In this document: positions 9,494 to 17,856 of the stretch, one piece after another
How the letters are laid out: the number at the start of each line of letters is the position of its first letter
How positions within the stretch are numbered: the stretch's first letter is position 1
Source: Catenovulum agarivorans YM01
Lineage (GTDB): Bacteria > Pseudomonadota > Gammaproteobacteria > Enterobacterales > Alteromonadaceae
DNA length: 64,000 nucleotides
NCBI RefSeq assembly: GCF_000281085.1
Contig: NZ_JH767522.1
Coordinates: 291,918-355,917 of the forward strand
Reading direction: 5' to 3'
Translations under genes and position numbers: made by a program
The notes under the pieces: model-generated
Told to the model about the DNA's origin: nothing
Database searches by the model: none
The model's input: only the letters and a program-made list of their open reading frames with translations

Positions 9494-9593
9494 TGAATGG
9501 ATGTGTTGCGAACAAAACTTCACAAGGAAGGGAAGCCTTGTGTGAGCGACACAGGATGTGCTTGAAGCGTTTTTGTGAGTAATACTCCATTTA
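9494..9593 (+). repeat. Structured intergenic repeat, copy C (three-way-junction type)
   Basis: Outer arms 9494-9517 and 9570-9593 pair imperfectly, with G-T wobbles. Inside, hairpin P2 is CACAAGG (9521-9527) with CCTTGTG (9536-9542). Then come GAGCG, hairpin P3 (CACA-GGA-TGTG, about 9550-9560) and AGCG. The P2-to-AGCG part closely matches copy A read on the minus strand. The last 30 bases recur at 43327-43356. Confidence 0.7.
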
Positions 9594-9652
9594 GCTTCGA
9601 ATTATGTCGCTCCTTTAAAATAGCGCAGTAACCCAAGTGCCATATAGACGGC

Positions 9653-9756
9653 CTAGGCTAAAGTTTCTAACACAGACACGCGGTAAACCCATCCCTGGGC
9701 GCTCGAGACAAATCTTCCACGATTTGTACGGTCTGTTTTTAGAAACCTCAACCTAG
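9653..9756 (-). repeat. Structured intergenic repeat, copy E
   Basis: Outer arms 9653-9677 and 9731-9756 are imperfectly complementary. Hairpin P2 is ACAAATC (9708-9714) with GATTTGT (9721-9727). Read on the minus strand, GAGCG is followed by P3 CCCA-GGGA-TGGG. It is opposite in orientation to copy C, which lies 60 bases upstream. Confidence 0.7.
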
Positions 9757-9820
9757 TCCTCAGCACAAAGTTGCTTGCTAGTATTTTGGATTTTAAAAAC
9801 AATAATAACGAGGAACACAA

Positions 9821-11158
9821 ATGTTTGACTTACAACTCACAACAGCAGCCATAACAGCAATAATCGCCTTGCTGATCATGGTGATAAAACTGCGCGTACC
9901 TGCATTTATCGCCCTACTACTCAGCTGCTTGCTGCTCGGCCTAACCACAGGTATGCAAACTCAAGACATCATCAACTCAATTAAAAACGGCATGGGTGGT
10001 ACACTTGGATTTGTCGCTGTAGTCGTAGGGTTAGGCGCAATACTTGGGCAAATTCTCGAAGCCAGCGGCGGTATAGAACAAATCGCCAAAGTACTAATGA
10101 ACAAATTTGGCGAAAAAAACATTCAATGGAGCTTAGGTTTCACCGGTTTTTTAGTCGCAATACCAGTATTTTTTGATGTTGCATTTATCATACTTGCACC
10201 TTTGTTATACGGTCTTGCCAACAAAAGTGGGCGCTCACTATTATATTACGCAGTGCCGCTGCTAGCCGGTTTAGCAGTAACTCATGCGTTTATTCCACCA
10301 ACACCTGGGCCAATTGCAGTAGCTGAAATTATTGGTGCCAATTTAGGTTGGGTGATTATCTTTGGAGCAGCCGCAGGTATTCCATCTATGATAATTGCGG
10401 GGCCATTATTTGCGCGCTATATAGCAAAACGAATTCACGTAGCAGTGCCTACAGCGCACCAAACAGACAATGAGCAACCAGCACAAACACTGAGTTTTAA
10501 TCTAGTTATTAGCCTAGTATTACTGCCGCTTGTGTTAATCATGTTAGGTACACTCGCACCTTTCTTATTTGCCAAAGACACTCAGTTATACAATACAGCG
10601 CAATTTATCGGTCATCCATTTGTTGCACTTAGTTTAACCACAGTGCTGGCGATGTGGGCGTCTGCCAAATATTGCCAATTCAACAAAAGCCAATTGCTTA
10701 ACCTAGCCAACAAGGCACTTGAACCTGCAGGCATCATAATTTTAATTACCGGCGCAGGTGGCGCATTTAAACAAATATTAATCGACTCAGGTGTTGGGCA
10801 AATGTTAGGCAATAGCATGGCAGATAGCGCAATGCCGCTGGTATTACTGGCGTTTTTAATTGCAGCTATTACGCGGGTTGCCCAAGGTTCATCCACAGTT
10901 GCCATGATCACAGCAGCAGGTTTAATGGCACCTATTTTACAACTACAAACATTAACACCTGCTTATTTAGGTTTATTGGTGATCGCCATTTCATCTGGCG
11001 CAACCATAATGTCACACGTAAACGATTCAGGTTTCTGGCTAGTCAGCCGTTATTTAGGCATCAACGAAACCGACACCTTAAAATCCTGGACAGTCTTAAC
11101 CTGTTTAATCGCACTAGTAGGTTTAGCCTGTTGTTTGATAATTAGTGCATTTTTATAA
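9821..11158 (+). CDS. GntP-family gluconate/hydroxyacid:H+ symporter
   Basis: 445 residues, almost wholly hydrophobic with about 12-14 membrane segments. Family motifs include the start LIMVIKLRVPAFIALLL, the loop AIPVFFDVAFIILAPLLY, THAFIPPTPGPIAVAE, and ARVAQGSSTVA-type residues (TRVAQGSSTVAMITAAG), all diagnostic of GntP permeases. Substrates in the family include gluconate, idonate, D-serine and glycerate. No sugar-acid kinase is adjacent, so the substrate cannot be assigned. An AraC-type gene 66 bases downstream on the same strand may regulate it. GAGG lies 8 bases before the ATG. Confidence 0.92.
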   Translation: MFDLQLTTAAITAIIALLIMVIKLRVPAFIALLLSCLLLGLTTGMQTQDIINSIKNGMGGTLGFVAVVVGLGAILGQILEASGGIEQIAKVLMNKFGEKNIQWSLGFTGFLVAIPVFFDVAFIILAPLLYGLANKSGRSLLYYAVPLLAGLAVTHAFIPPTPGPIAVAEIIGANLGWVIIFGAAAGIPSMIIAGPLFARYIAKRIHVAVPTAHQTDNEQPAQTLSFNLVISLVLLPLVLIMLGTLAPFLFAKDTQLYNTAQFIGHPFVALSLTTVLAMWASAKYCQFNKSQLLNLANKALEPAGIIILITGAGGAFKQILIDSGVGQMLGNSMADSAMPLVLLAFLIAAITRVAQGSSTVAMITAAGLMAPILQLQTLTPAYLGLLVIAISSGATIMSHVNDSGFWLVSRYLGINETDTLKSWTVLTCLIALVGLACCLIISAFL

Positions 11159-11184
11159 ATGCACTTGACGCCGCAATATGCTTT

Positions 11185-11206
11185 TTGTTGAATAAGCTTT
11201 CAACAA
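11185..11206 (+). other. Small inverted repeat between gntP-like gene and araC-like gene
   Basis: TTGTTGAA (11185-11192) and TTCAACAA (11199-11206) are perfect inverted repeats separated by 6 bases, about 20 bases before the regulator start. It could be a weak terminator or an operator; there is no T tract. Confidence 0.35.
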
Positions 11207-11224
11207 CCACAGAAGCGATTTTAG

Positions 11225-12058
11225 ATGCAGCAGCTAATTGACTTAATCACTACCAATACCCTAAAAATTCCCATGCTGCCCTACGCTGCTTACACCTCAG
11301 TGCAAACGCAAAATTTGCGCAATGTACCGATTGTAAGTCCATGTTTTATTGCCGTATTGTCAGGTGAAAAAGAACTCGCAATACAAGACACCTTTAACTG
11401 TAACGCAGGCGAATTTGTCGTACTGGCGGATAACAATAATGTGCATATGCGCAATTTGCCTACCGAAGCAGATTACTTTGCGCTGTTTATTGAATTTGAA
11501 GCAGATGATTTTGTCGATTTAGATATTTCACCAACAACACAAATGCCAAAGAATAAATATATTCATGGGCAGCTAAATCAACAACTTAAGACTTGCTTAC
11601 AACAGTTTGTTGAATGGGCAGCCATAGTGCCTGAAAACCTTTGGTCGCAGCGGCGCAAAGAATTATTGCAAGTACTGATTTATCTTGGTTATCCACAAGT
11701 AATCGGATGCCTATCGGCTCAATCTACCATTAGCCGCTGCAATGCTGTGTTACGCCAACATCCATACAGCATAACCAGCAGTGCTTTTGTTGCTGAACAA
11801 CTTAATATAAGTGAGTCGAGTTTGCGCCGCAAACTCGCAGCTGAACAAAGCTCATTTCAACAGCTAAAAGATCAAATACGACTTGGCACTGCGCTGCATT
11901 TACTGCAAACCACGCAACATTCAATAACCTATGTTGCAGAACAGTCTGGTTATCAATCGCCGTCTAAATTCGCCAGCCGATTTAAACAAAGGTTTGGGTT
12001 AACACCTACACAATTGCGTAAAACCAAAGAAACCAACAAAGCTGTGAAAATCGATTGA
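11225..12058 (+). CDS. AraC-family transcriptional regulator
   Basis: 277 residues with a C-terminal AraC/XylS DNA-binding region of two helix-turn-helix units: about 180-215 (FVAEQLNISESSLRRKLAAE) and about 225-265 (ITYVAEQSGYQSPSKFASRF), ending FGLTPTQLR. The N-terminal ~150 residues look like a cupin-type effector domain (GEKELAIQDTF, CNAGEFVVLADNN). This resembles the ExsA/GadX-like subgroup. It sits after the GntP permease and before the PEBP gene, so it probably controls one or both. Confidence 0.88.
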   Translation: MQQLIDLITTNTLKIPMLPYAAYTSVQTQNLRNVPIVSPCFIAVLSGEKELAIQDTFNCNAGEFVVLADNNNVHMRNLPTEADYFALFIEFEADDFVDLDISPTTQMPKNKYIHGQLNQQLKTCLQQFVEWAAIVPENLWSQRRKELLQVLIYLGYPQVIGCLSAQSTISRCNAVLRQHPYSITSSAFVAEQLNISESSLRRKLAAEQSSFQQLKDQIRLGTALHLLQTTQHSITYVAEQSGYQSPSKFASRFKQRFGLTPTQLRKTKETNKAVKID

Positions 12059-12153
12059 GCGTATTTGGCGATTAGTTGCACGAAAAAGGGCTAGCGACTG
12101 AATGTAATCAAGCTAGTATATTTGTGATTCATCAATACTAAGGAGCAGCAATC

Positions 12154-12708
12154 ATGTTAAACAAAATAATCCTAGCAGCCGCATTAATTGGCTTATCCAG
12201 CAGTGCTTTGGCTGATAATTTTAAACTCACCAGTACAGACATCAGCCATGGTAACTTTATGCCTAAAACACAAGAGTTTAATGGTTTTGGTTGCACTGGC
12301 GAGGACAAATCGCCACAACTGAAATGGACTGGCGCACCCAAAGGCACTAAAAGTTTTGCCGTGACTGTGCACGATGCTGACGCGCCAACTGGCAGTGGCT
12401 GGTGGCATTGGCAAATTGTTAATATTCCAGCCTCTATCACTGAACTTAAAGCCGGAGCCGGTGATAAATCAGGCAAATTTAAACCAGCAAGCAGCCAACA
12501 AATTGAAAACGATTATGGCGTAGCTGCATTCGGCGGAGCTTGTCCACCACCTGGACATGGTGCACACAAATACAAATTTACTGTACACGCCTTGTCAGTA
12601 GAAAAATTAGAGTTACCACAAAATGCATCGGGTGCGTTAACAGGTTATATGATCAACGCTAACTCAATCGACACAGCTACGATCGAAGCTTTATATAAAA
12701 GAGATTAA
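12154..12708 (+). CDS. Secreted YbhB/YbcL-type (PEBP, Raf-kinase-inhibitor-like) protein
   Basis: 184 residues with a signal peptide ending SSALA at about residue 20, so it is probably periplasmic. The PEBP fold is recognisable: CTGEDKSPQLKW, then AVTVHDADAPTGSGWWHW (the DPDAP-like ligand-pocket motif), and ACPPPGHGAHKYKFTVHAL (the GxxRYxF-like strand). PEBP proteins bind phosphate-like ligands; bacterial function is largely unknown. AGGAG is 8 bases before the ATG. It is a single gene between the AraC regulator and yggX. Confidence 0.9.
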   Translation: MLNKIILAAALIGLSSSALADNFKLTSTDISHGNFMPKTQEFNGFGCTGEDKSPQLKWTGAPKGTKSFAVTVHDADAPTGSGWWHWQIVNIPASITELKAGAGDKSGKFKPASSQQIENDYGVAAFGGACPPPGHGAHKYKFTVHALSVEKLELPQNASGALTGYMINANSIDTATIEALYKRD

Positions 12709-12803
12709 GCCTTACACCTAAGTTACTGCGGCTGAAATCTGGCATCTACCAGTAGCTTGGGTATACAATAGCGCCAATTCTAGTTTTAAATAATAGGTTT
12801 ATT

Positions 12804-13079
12804 ATGGCTCGCACCGTATTTTGTCAGCACTTAAACAAAGAAGCAGATGGCTTAGACTTTCAACTATACCCAGGTGATGTTGGCAAACGCATCTTTGACA
12901 ACATCTCCAAAGAAGCTTGGGCTTTATGGCAAAAGAAACAAATCATGCTCATAAACGAAAAAAAGCTCAATATGATGAACCCAGAAGACCGCAAAATGCT
13001 TGAAGGCGCTATGGTTGGTTTTTTATTTGAAGGCCAAGACGTAGAAATTGAAGGTTATACCCCGCCAGAGAAGAAATAA
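12804..13079 (+). CDS. yggX: Probable Fe(2+)-trafficking protein YggX
   Basis: 91 residues matching YggX throughout: [21 protein letters not shown] with the conserved redox-sensitive Cys near the N terminus, and [22 protein letters not shown] in the middle. YggX protects iron-sulfur clusters from oxidative damage and is usually co-transcribed with mutY; here it lies 3.5 kb away. AGG precedes the ATG at 7 bases. Confidence 0.95.
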   Translation: MARTVFCQHLNKEADGLDFQLYPGDVGKRIFDNISKEAWALWQKKQIMLINEKKLNMMNPEDRKMLEGAMVGFLFEGQDVEIEGYTPPEKK

Positions 13080-13112
13080 GCCACTATAAGTTTCTCAACT
13101 AAAATGTAACCA

Positions 13113-13150
13113 AGTTAGGCCATGCCGATTTTTTTATTAATGGCCTAGCT
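13113..13150 (+). terminator. Hairpin after yggX
   Basis: An 11-base stem with one G-T wobble, AGTTAGGCCAT (13113-13123) with ATGGCCTAGCT (13140-13150). The T-run lies in the 16-base loop rather than after the stem, so termination is uncertain. Confidence 0.4.
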
Positions 13151-13204
13151 CTGCTTGACCCCGCACTGCTATAACTAATTGAAGTACTGATAATTCAACA
13201 CAAT

Positions 13205-15247
13205 ATGGATAAAATAAAACACCTAAAGTATCGCCCTGAAATAGATGGACTCAGAGCAATAGCCGTATTGGCTGTAATAATGTTCCATGCGGAAATGCCT
13301 TTGTTAGCTGGCGGATTTGTTGGTGTTGATATTTTTTATGTTATTTCTGGTTACCTGATTACTAAAATCATCATAGGGCAGCTGACAACCCACAGTTTTG
13401 ATTTTAAGCAGTTTTACGCCAGAAGAATAAAACGCTTGTTTCCCGCTGCATTTTTCTTAGTGCTTGTAACACTGCTGATAGGCAGTTTTATGCTCAGCCC
13501 AGGGCAATATACAGAGCTTTCCAAAAGTTCTTTTTTTTCGAGCCTATTTTTAGCTAATTTTTGGTTTTCTAATCGCTCTGGCTATTTTGATCAAGCCACC
13601 GAAATATCACCTTTAGTACACATGTGGTCGCTGGCAGTCGAAGAGCAGTTTTACCTAATCTTCCCTGTTATTGTTTATTTTGTGCATAAACTATGGCGGA
13701 TAAAAGGTGTAAAAGTTTTGATTATCAGCTTATTTTTGTTGTCTTTGGGGTTAAGTATTAGCTTTAGCGCAAGCCACCCTAATTCTTCATTCTATTTATT
13801 GCACACCTGAGCTTGGGAATTATGCCTTGGTGCAATAATGGTGCTTTTCCCAATATTTAAATCAAATAAGCGTCAGCTAAATTCAGCCTTTTCAGCTGCA
13901 GGTATTCTGTTACTGGTCGGCAGTATCATATTAGTTTCAACCGCAGTGCCTTACCCAAGTTACTGGGCTTTATTACCAACACTGGCAACTGTGCTGATAA
14001 TTAATGCATCGCACAATCAAGGCAATTTGGCCAACTTAATTTTGTCGCAAAAACCTCTGGTATTTATCGGTAAAATATCTTATTCAGCCTATCTGTGGCA
14101 CTGGCCAATGATAGTCTACTATCGTATTTATATCTCAGAACGACATTTTACTCTGCTTGAAAGCATCAGCTTAACCTTCCTGAGTTTAATACTCGGTTAT
14201 CTATCTTGGCGTTTTATCGAAGAAAAATTTAGGCACACACAAGCTGCTAATGGCAAAGTGCTTAAGCTAGGTTTGGCATCAACAGTTCTGATAATAGCCG
14301 CATCCTTTTCGGTTTATTTAACCAATGGTTATAGTATGCGCTTCGCAGATGAGGTATTGGCGTATACATCTAAAGCTCCAATGACTAAAACAAAATGTTT
14401 AGAGAAAATTCGAATTTCTGATCAGTTGGATGAAAAGTTTTGTGTCGTTGGCAACAAGTGGGACGAAAGCAAATATAAAGGCGTAATATGGGGCGACAGC
14501 CACTCACAGCATTGGTCGCAAGCTTTTCAGCTTATCGGTGAAAGATTAGACATAGCTTTTGCAATTGCGCCAAAACAGTGTCCGCCGTATTTAAATGCAA
14601 ACTATGTCAAAGAGTTTTATCCTAAATACCCTGACTTCACCGAACGTTGCAGCAACAAACAACAAATTACCCTTGATTGGCTAAACAAAAGCCCTGAAGT
14701 GGGTTTTATTGTAATGTCATCAGCATGGTCGAGCCATATTCGAAAACTCTACAATGACCAACATACAGACAATTACCTTAATACCAGCCCAATAACAAAT
14801 AGGGACTCAAGCATAGGTAAAAATTTAAGTGCCCAAGCTTTAGCAAAAACAATCGCCAGTTTAGATTTAACCGATAGAAAATTATTGTTATTAAGTGATA
14901 TTCCGCGCCCAAATCGCTCATTAAATGACAACTATTTTAGTGCTACAACGCCTGTTTTAAGAGCCAACAAAAGCGACAACTATTCTTTTTTAGATGAAAC
15001 AACCACCAAACAATGGCACTTAGATAGCGATTTGGTTTTGAGTGACATTGCCCAAGAGCATACGAATGTTAGTGCGATTATTTTAACGGATAAGCTATGT
15101 GATGCTGGTACATGCCCAAGCTTTATCAATTCAGAATTAATCTATCGCGACGACAACCATTTACGCTCGAATTTGCAAAAGAAAACAGTTGAACAGCTAA
15201 CGAAAAAGTCTGGTCTGTTTGAGTATTTTCAACAGCAACTAAAATAA
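13205..15247 (+). pseudogene. OafA/YrhL-type acyltransferase with SGNH domain, interrupted by in-frame TGA
   Basis: Both halves lie in one frame, separated only by TGA at 13808-13810. Upstream (201 codons) is the start of an acyltransferase-3 membrane domain: YRPEIDGLRAIAVLAVIMFH with the catalytic His, GGFVGVDIFYVISGYL and WSLAVEEQFYLIFP. The break falls at HT-stop-AWELCLGA, where relatives have TRAWELLLGA, so an Arg codon CGA has become TGA. Downstream come the remaining membrane segments and a periplasmic SGNH domain with WGDSHSQHW (block I Ser) and DDNHLR (block V). The intact protein would be about 680 residues and O-acetylate a surface polysaccharide. A downstream ATG (13838-13850 area) cannot restore the lost catalytic region. 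It is a recent nonsense mutation, a sequencing error or, less likely, readthrough. Confidence 0.85.
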
Positions 15248-15324
15248 CCTGAACTCGGGATAAATTTGACCTGTTTATATACACAGTTATACTTATTCAC
15301 ATCTAACCGTTTTAGTTTTGAATA

Positions 15325-17367
15325 ATGCAGCTGTATATTGCCGAAAAACCATCGCTGGCACGTGCTATTGCCAGCGTTTTACCTAAACCACAAAAGAATC
15401 AACAAGGTTATATTGAACTCGCCAATGGTGATTGTATAACTTGGTGTATCGGCCATTTACTCGAAAACGCACAGCCCGAAGATTATGATGCACGCTATAA
15501 ATCTTGGCGCATGCAAGACTTACCTATTTGCCCAGACAAATGGCAATTAAAAAGTAAAAAACAAACCAGTAAACAACTGACCGCGGTAAAAAAACTAATC
15601 AAACAAGCAGCACATATTATTCATGCGGGCGACCCAGATCGTGAAGGTCAATTACTGGTTGACGAAGTTATCCACCACTGCCAATACAATGCCAACAAAG
15701 GTGTTTCTCGTTTATTAATTAGCGACTTAAACCCGAGTGCGGTTAAACAAGCTTTAAATAAACTACAGAACAATCAAAATTTTAAAAACTTATCCACCTC
15801 AGCATTAGCGCGTAGCCGCGCTGATTGGTTGTACGGAATTAATTTAAGCCGAGCATTTACGATAAAAGCTAAACAAGCTGCTTATTCGGGCGTAGTGTCA
15901 ATCGGCCGTGTGCAAACTCCGCTATTAGGGTTAATCGCGCGGCGTGATGAAGAAATAGATGCTTTTGTGCCACATCCGTTTTACCAAGTAAAAGCACATT
16001 TATTAAGCCCAACTCAGCAGCCTTTTATTGCCTGGTGGCAACCGAGTGAAGCTTGTGTCCCACATCAAGACAGTGGAGGTCGAGTAATAAATAAAAAGCT
16101 CGCTGAGCATGTAGTTGGCCGCATTCAGCAACAAAACGCGACAGTGACTAAAACCACGGCACAAAACAAAAAACAAAATGCACCACTGACGTATAATTTA
16201 TCCGCACTGCAAATAGACGCGGCCAAAGCGCTGTCGTTAACTGCGCAACAAACTTTGGATATTTGCCAAAGTTTGTATGAAAAACACAAGCTGATCACCT
16301 ACCCAAGATCAGACTGTCGATATTTACCTAAAGAACACTTTAGCCAAGCCGCCTCAGTTACTCAGGCTATTGCTAACAATTTGCCGGATATGCAAAACGC
16401 GGTAAACAATGCCAACCTTAAACAAAAAAGTGCTTGTTGGAATGATAAAAAAGTCACAGCGCATCACGCGATTATTCCCACAAGCAAAAAAACTTCAGCA
16501 CAGTTAACAGCACAAGAAAAAGCGGTCTATCAATTAATTAGCCGCCAATATTTAATGCAGTTTTATCCAGCCTACGAATACAAACAACAAAAAATAGAAC
16601 TGGATATTGCAGGTGGCGTTTTTATTGCAAAAGCCAATACGCCAACTCAACTAGGCTGGAAAGCGCTATTGCCAGAAAAAAAGCAGCCACAAAAAAAACA
16701 GTCAAATAAATCAAGCTCGAATAACAGTAATGCAGAAGCAGAAGAACAAACTTTGCCCGAGCTTAAACAAGGCGAAATCTGTTTTTGCCAACAAGGTGAA
16801 TTGGTTGAAAAAATGACCTCTCCACCAGAGCATTTTACTGACGCAACCTTGTTAGCCGCGATGACTGGCATTAGCCGTTTTGTTAAAGATGCTGAAATTA
16901 AAAAGATCCTCAAAGAAACTGATGGTTTAGGCACAGAAGCGACTCGTGCAAGCATGATAGAAGTGCTACAAAAACGCGGATTTATTCAGCGCCAAGGCAA
17001 ACAAATTCGCGCTAGCCAAACAGGGCGAGATTTAATCAAACAACTACCCGAACAACTAACCCTGCCAGATATGACAGCTCAATGGGAAGCAACCCTTGAG
17101 CAAATTTACCAAGGCGAAAACAGTTATCAAAACTTTATCAGCCCATTACAACAACAGTTAGTTTCTTTAGTTGGACAATGCCAAAATTTAGCTGAATTTA
17201 AGTTAACTCAAAGCGAGCAGAAAAAGCGTTTTTACAATAAAGGGAGCAAAGCTAAAAGCACTAGATCCGCTAGTGGCCGCAGCGCTCGTTCAACTGCAAA
17301 ATCAAACAGCAATAATAAAGTTAAGCTGCCGAAAAAAGCCAAGAGTCAGCAGAAGTTGTATGGGTGA
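15325..17367 (+). CDS. topB: DNA topoisomerase III
   Basis: 680 residues, type IA topoisomerase that decatenates DNA. The TOPRIM domain shows IAEKPSLA at the start and the metal-binding D103-x-D105-x-E107 in GDPDREGQ, numbered as in E. coli. The active-site Tyr is Y326 in ITYPRSDCRYL (Y328 in E. coli). ALARSRADWLYGINLSRA and SIGRVQTPLLGLI are also family motifs. The C terminus is a Lys/Ser/Asn-rich basic tail without zinc fingers, slightly longer than the 653 residues of E. coli TopB. It is the only gene in its transcript as far as I can see. Confidence 0.96.
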   Translation: MQLYIAEKPSLARAIASVLPKPQKNQQGYIELANGDCITWCIGHLLENAQPEDYDARYKSWRMQDLPICPDKWQLKSKKQTSKQLTAVKKLIKQAAHIIHAGDPDREGQLLVDEVIHHCQYNANKGVSRLLISDLNPSAVKQALNKLQNNQNFKNLSTSALARSRADWLYGINLSRAFTIKAKQAAYSGVVSIGRVQTPLLGLIARRDEEIDAFVPHPFYQVKAHLLSPTQQPFIAWWQPSEACVPHQDSGGRVINKKLAEHVVGRIQQQNATVTKTTAQNKKQNAPLTYNLSALQIDAAKALSLTAQQTLDICQSLYEKHKLITYPRSDCRYLPKEHFSQAASVTQAIANNLPDMQNAVNNANLKQKSACWNDKKVTAHHAIIPTSKKTSAQLTAQEKAVYQLISRQYLMQFYPAYEYKQQKIELDIAGGVFIAKANTPTQLGWKALLPEKKQPQKKQSNKSSSNNSNAEAEEQTLPELKQGEICFCQQGELVEKMTSPPEHFTDATLLAAMTGISRFVKDAEIKKILKETDGLGTEATRASMIEVLQKRGFIQRQGKQIRASQTGRDLIKQLPEQLTLPDMTAQWEATLEQIYQGENSYQNFISPLQQQLVSLVGQCQNLAEFKLTQSEQKKRFYNKGSKAKSTRSASGRSARSTAKSNSNNKVKLPKKAKSQQKLYG

Positions 17368-17415
17368 TAACAAGCTATACTGAAATTAACAAATATATCT
17401 TAAGGACAATCACAC

Positions 17416-17817
17416 ATGCTCTACCCTATGTTTTTTATGGTAATACTCACTTTTATAATCGGCGTAATTACTCTTGCAGTACGTGTGAATAGTGTGCGCA
17501 GTGGGCAGGTAAAAATAAAATACTACAGAGCCATGCAAGGGCAAGAAGTACCAGATATTGTTAATCGCACATCCAGATGTTTTAGCAATATGTTTGAAAT
17601 ACCCGTGCTGTTTTATGTTGCTGCGAGTCTTTTCCTCAGCCTGAATATCCACAGCCAAACAGCGATTATTTGTGCTTGGCTATTTGTTGTTTTTCGGTGC
17701 CTACAAGCGCTAGTGCATTTAACCTATAACAATGTATTGCATCGTATGTTGATGTTTTGGGGCTGTGTAATTGCTATGTTGGTTATGTGGGTAACTTTAT
17801 TAGTTAAAGCTGGCTAA
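17416..17817 (+). CDS. MAPEG-family membrane protein
   Basis: 133 residues with four hydrophobic segments. The MAPEG signature is visible as RTSRCFSNMFEIPVLFYV in the first loop and helix 2. Members include microsomal glutathione transferase-like proteins, but the small bacterial forms have no assigned reaction. AAGGA lies about 10 bases before the ATG, 48 bases after topB. A strong hairpin terminator overlaps its stop codon. Confidence 0.82.
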   Translation: MLYPMFFMVILTFIIGVITLAVRVNSVRSGQVKIKYYRAMQGQEVPDIVNRTSRCFSNMFEIPVLFYVAASLFLSLNIHSQTAIICAWLFVVFRCLQALVHLTYNNVLHRMLMFWGCVIAMLVMWVTLLVKAG

Positions 17818-17834
17818 CAACCAGCTTTAACTAA
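17800..17834 (+). terminator. Terminator hairpin after the MAPEG gene (bidirectional)
   Basis: A perfect 14-base inverted repeat: TTAGTTAAAGCTGG (17800-17813) with CCAGCTTTAACTAA (17821-17834) around a 7-base loop that contains the stop codon. The gene on the other strand ends at 17857, so it may serve both directions. Confidence 0.65.
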
Positions 17835-17856
17835 CGTATAGTTCAATTAAGTACAA

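Larger units (their letters stand above)
9323..9820. other. Intergenic region with two structured repeats, no gene
   Basis: This 498-base gap contains no credible coding frame. It carries two members of the structured repeat family (9494-9593 and 9653-9756, opposite orientations). The gntP ribosome-binding site (GAGG) lies just before 9821. The rest is AT-rich with no feature I can name. Confidence 0.7.

Noticed and set aside
9282-9590. 102-codon minus-strand frame across the end of mutY and the gap
   Set aside because: It overlaps mutY and the structured repeat copy C; its sequence is explained by the repeat, and it has no ribosome-binding site.
13808-13810. Selenocysteine at the TGA of the acyltransferase gene
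   Set aside because: The aligned residue in the family is Arg, not Cys, and no SECIS-like hairpin was seen downstream; nonsense mutation or error is simpler.
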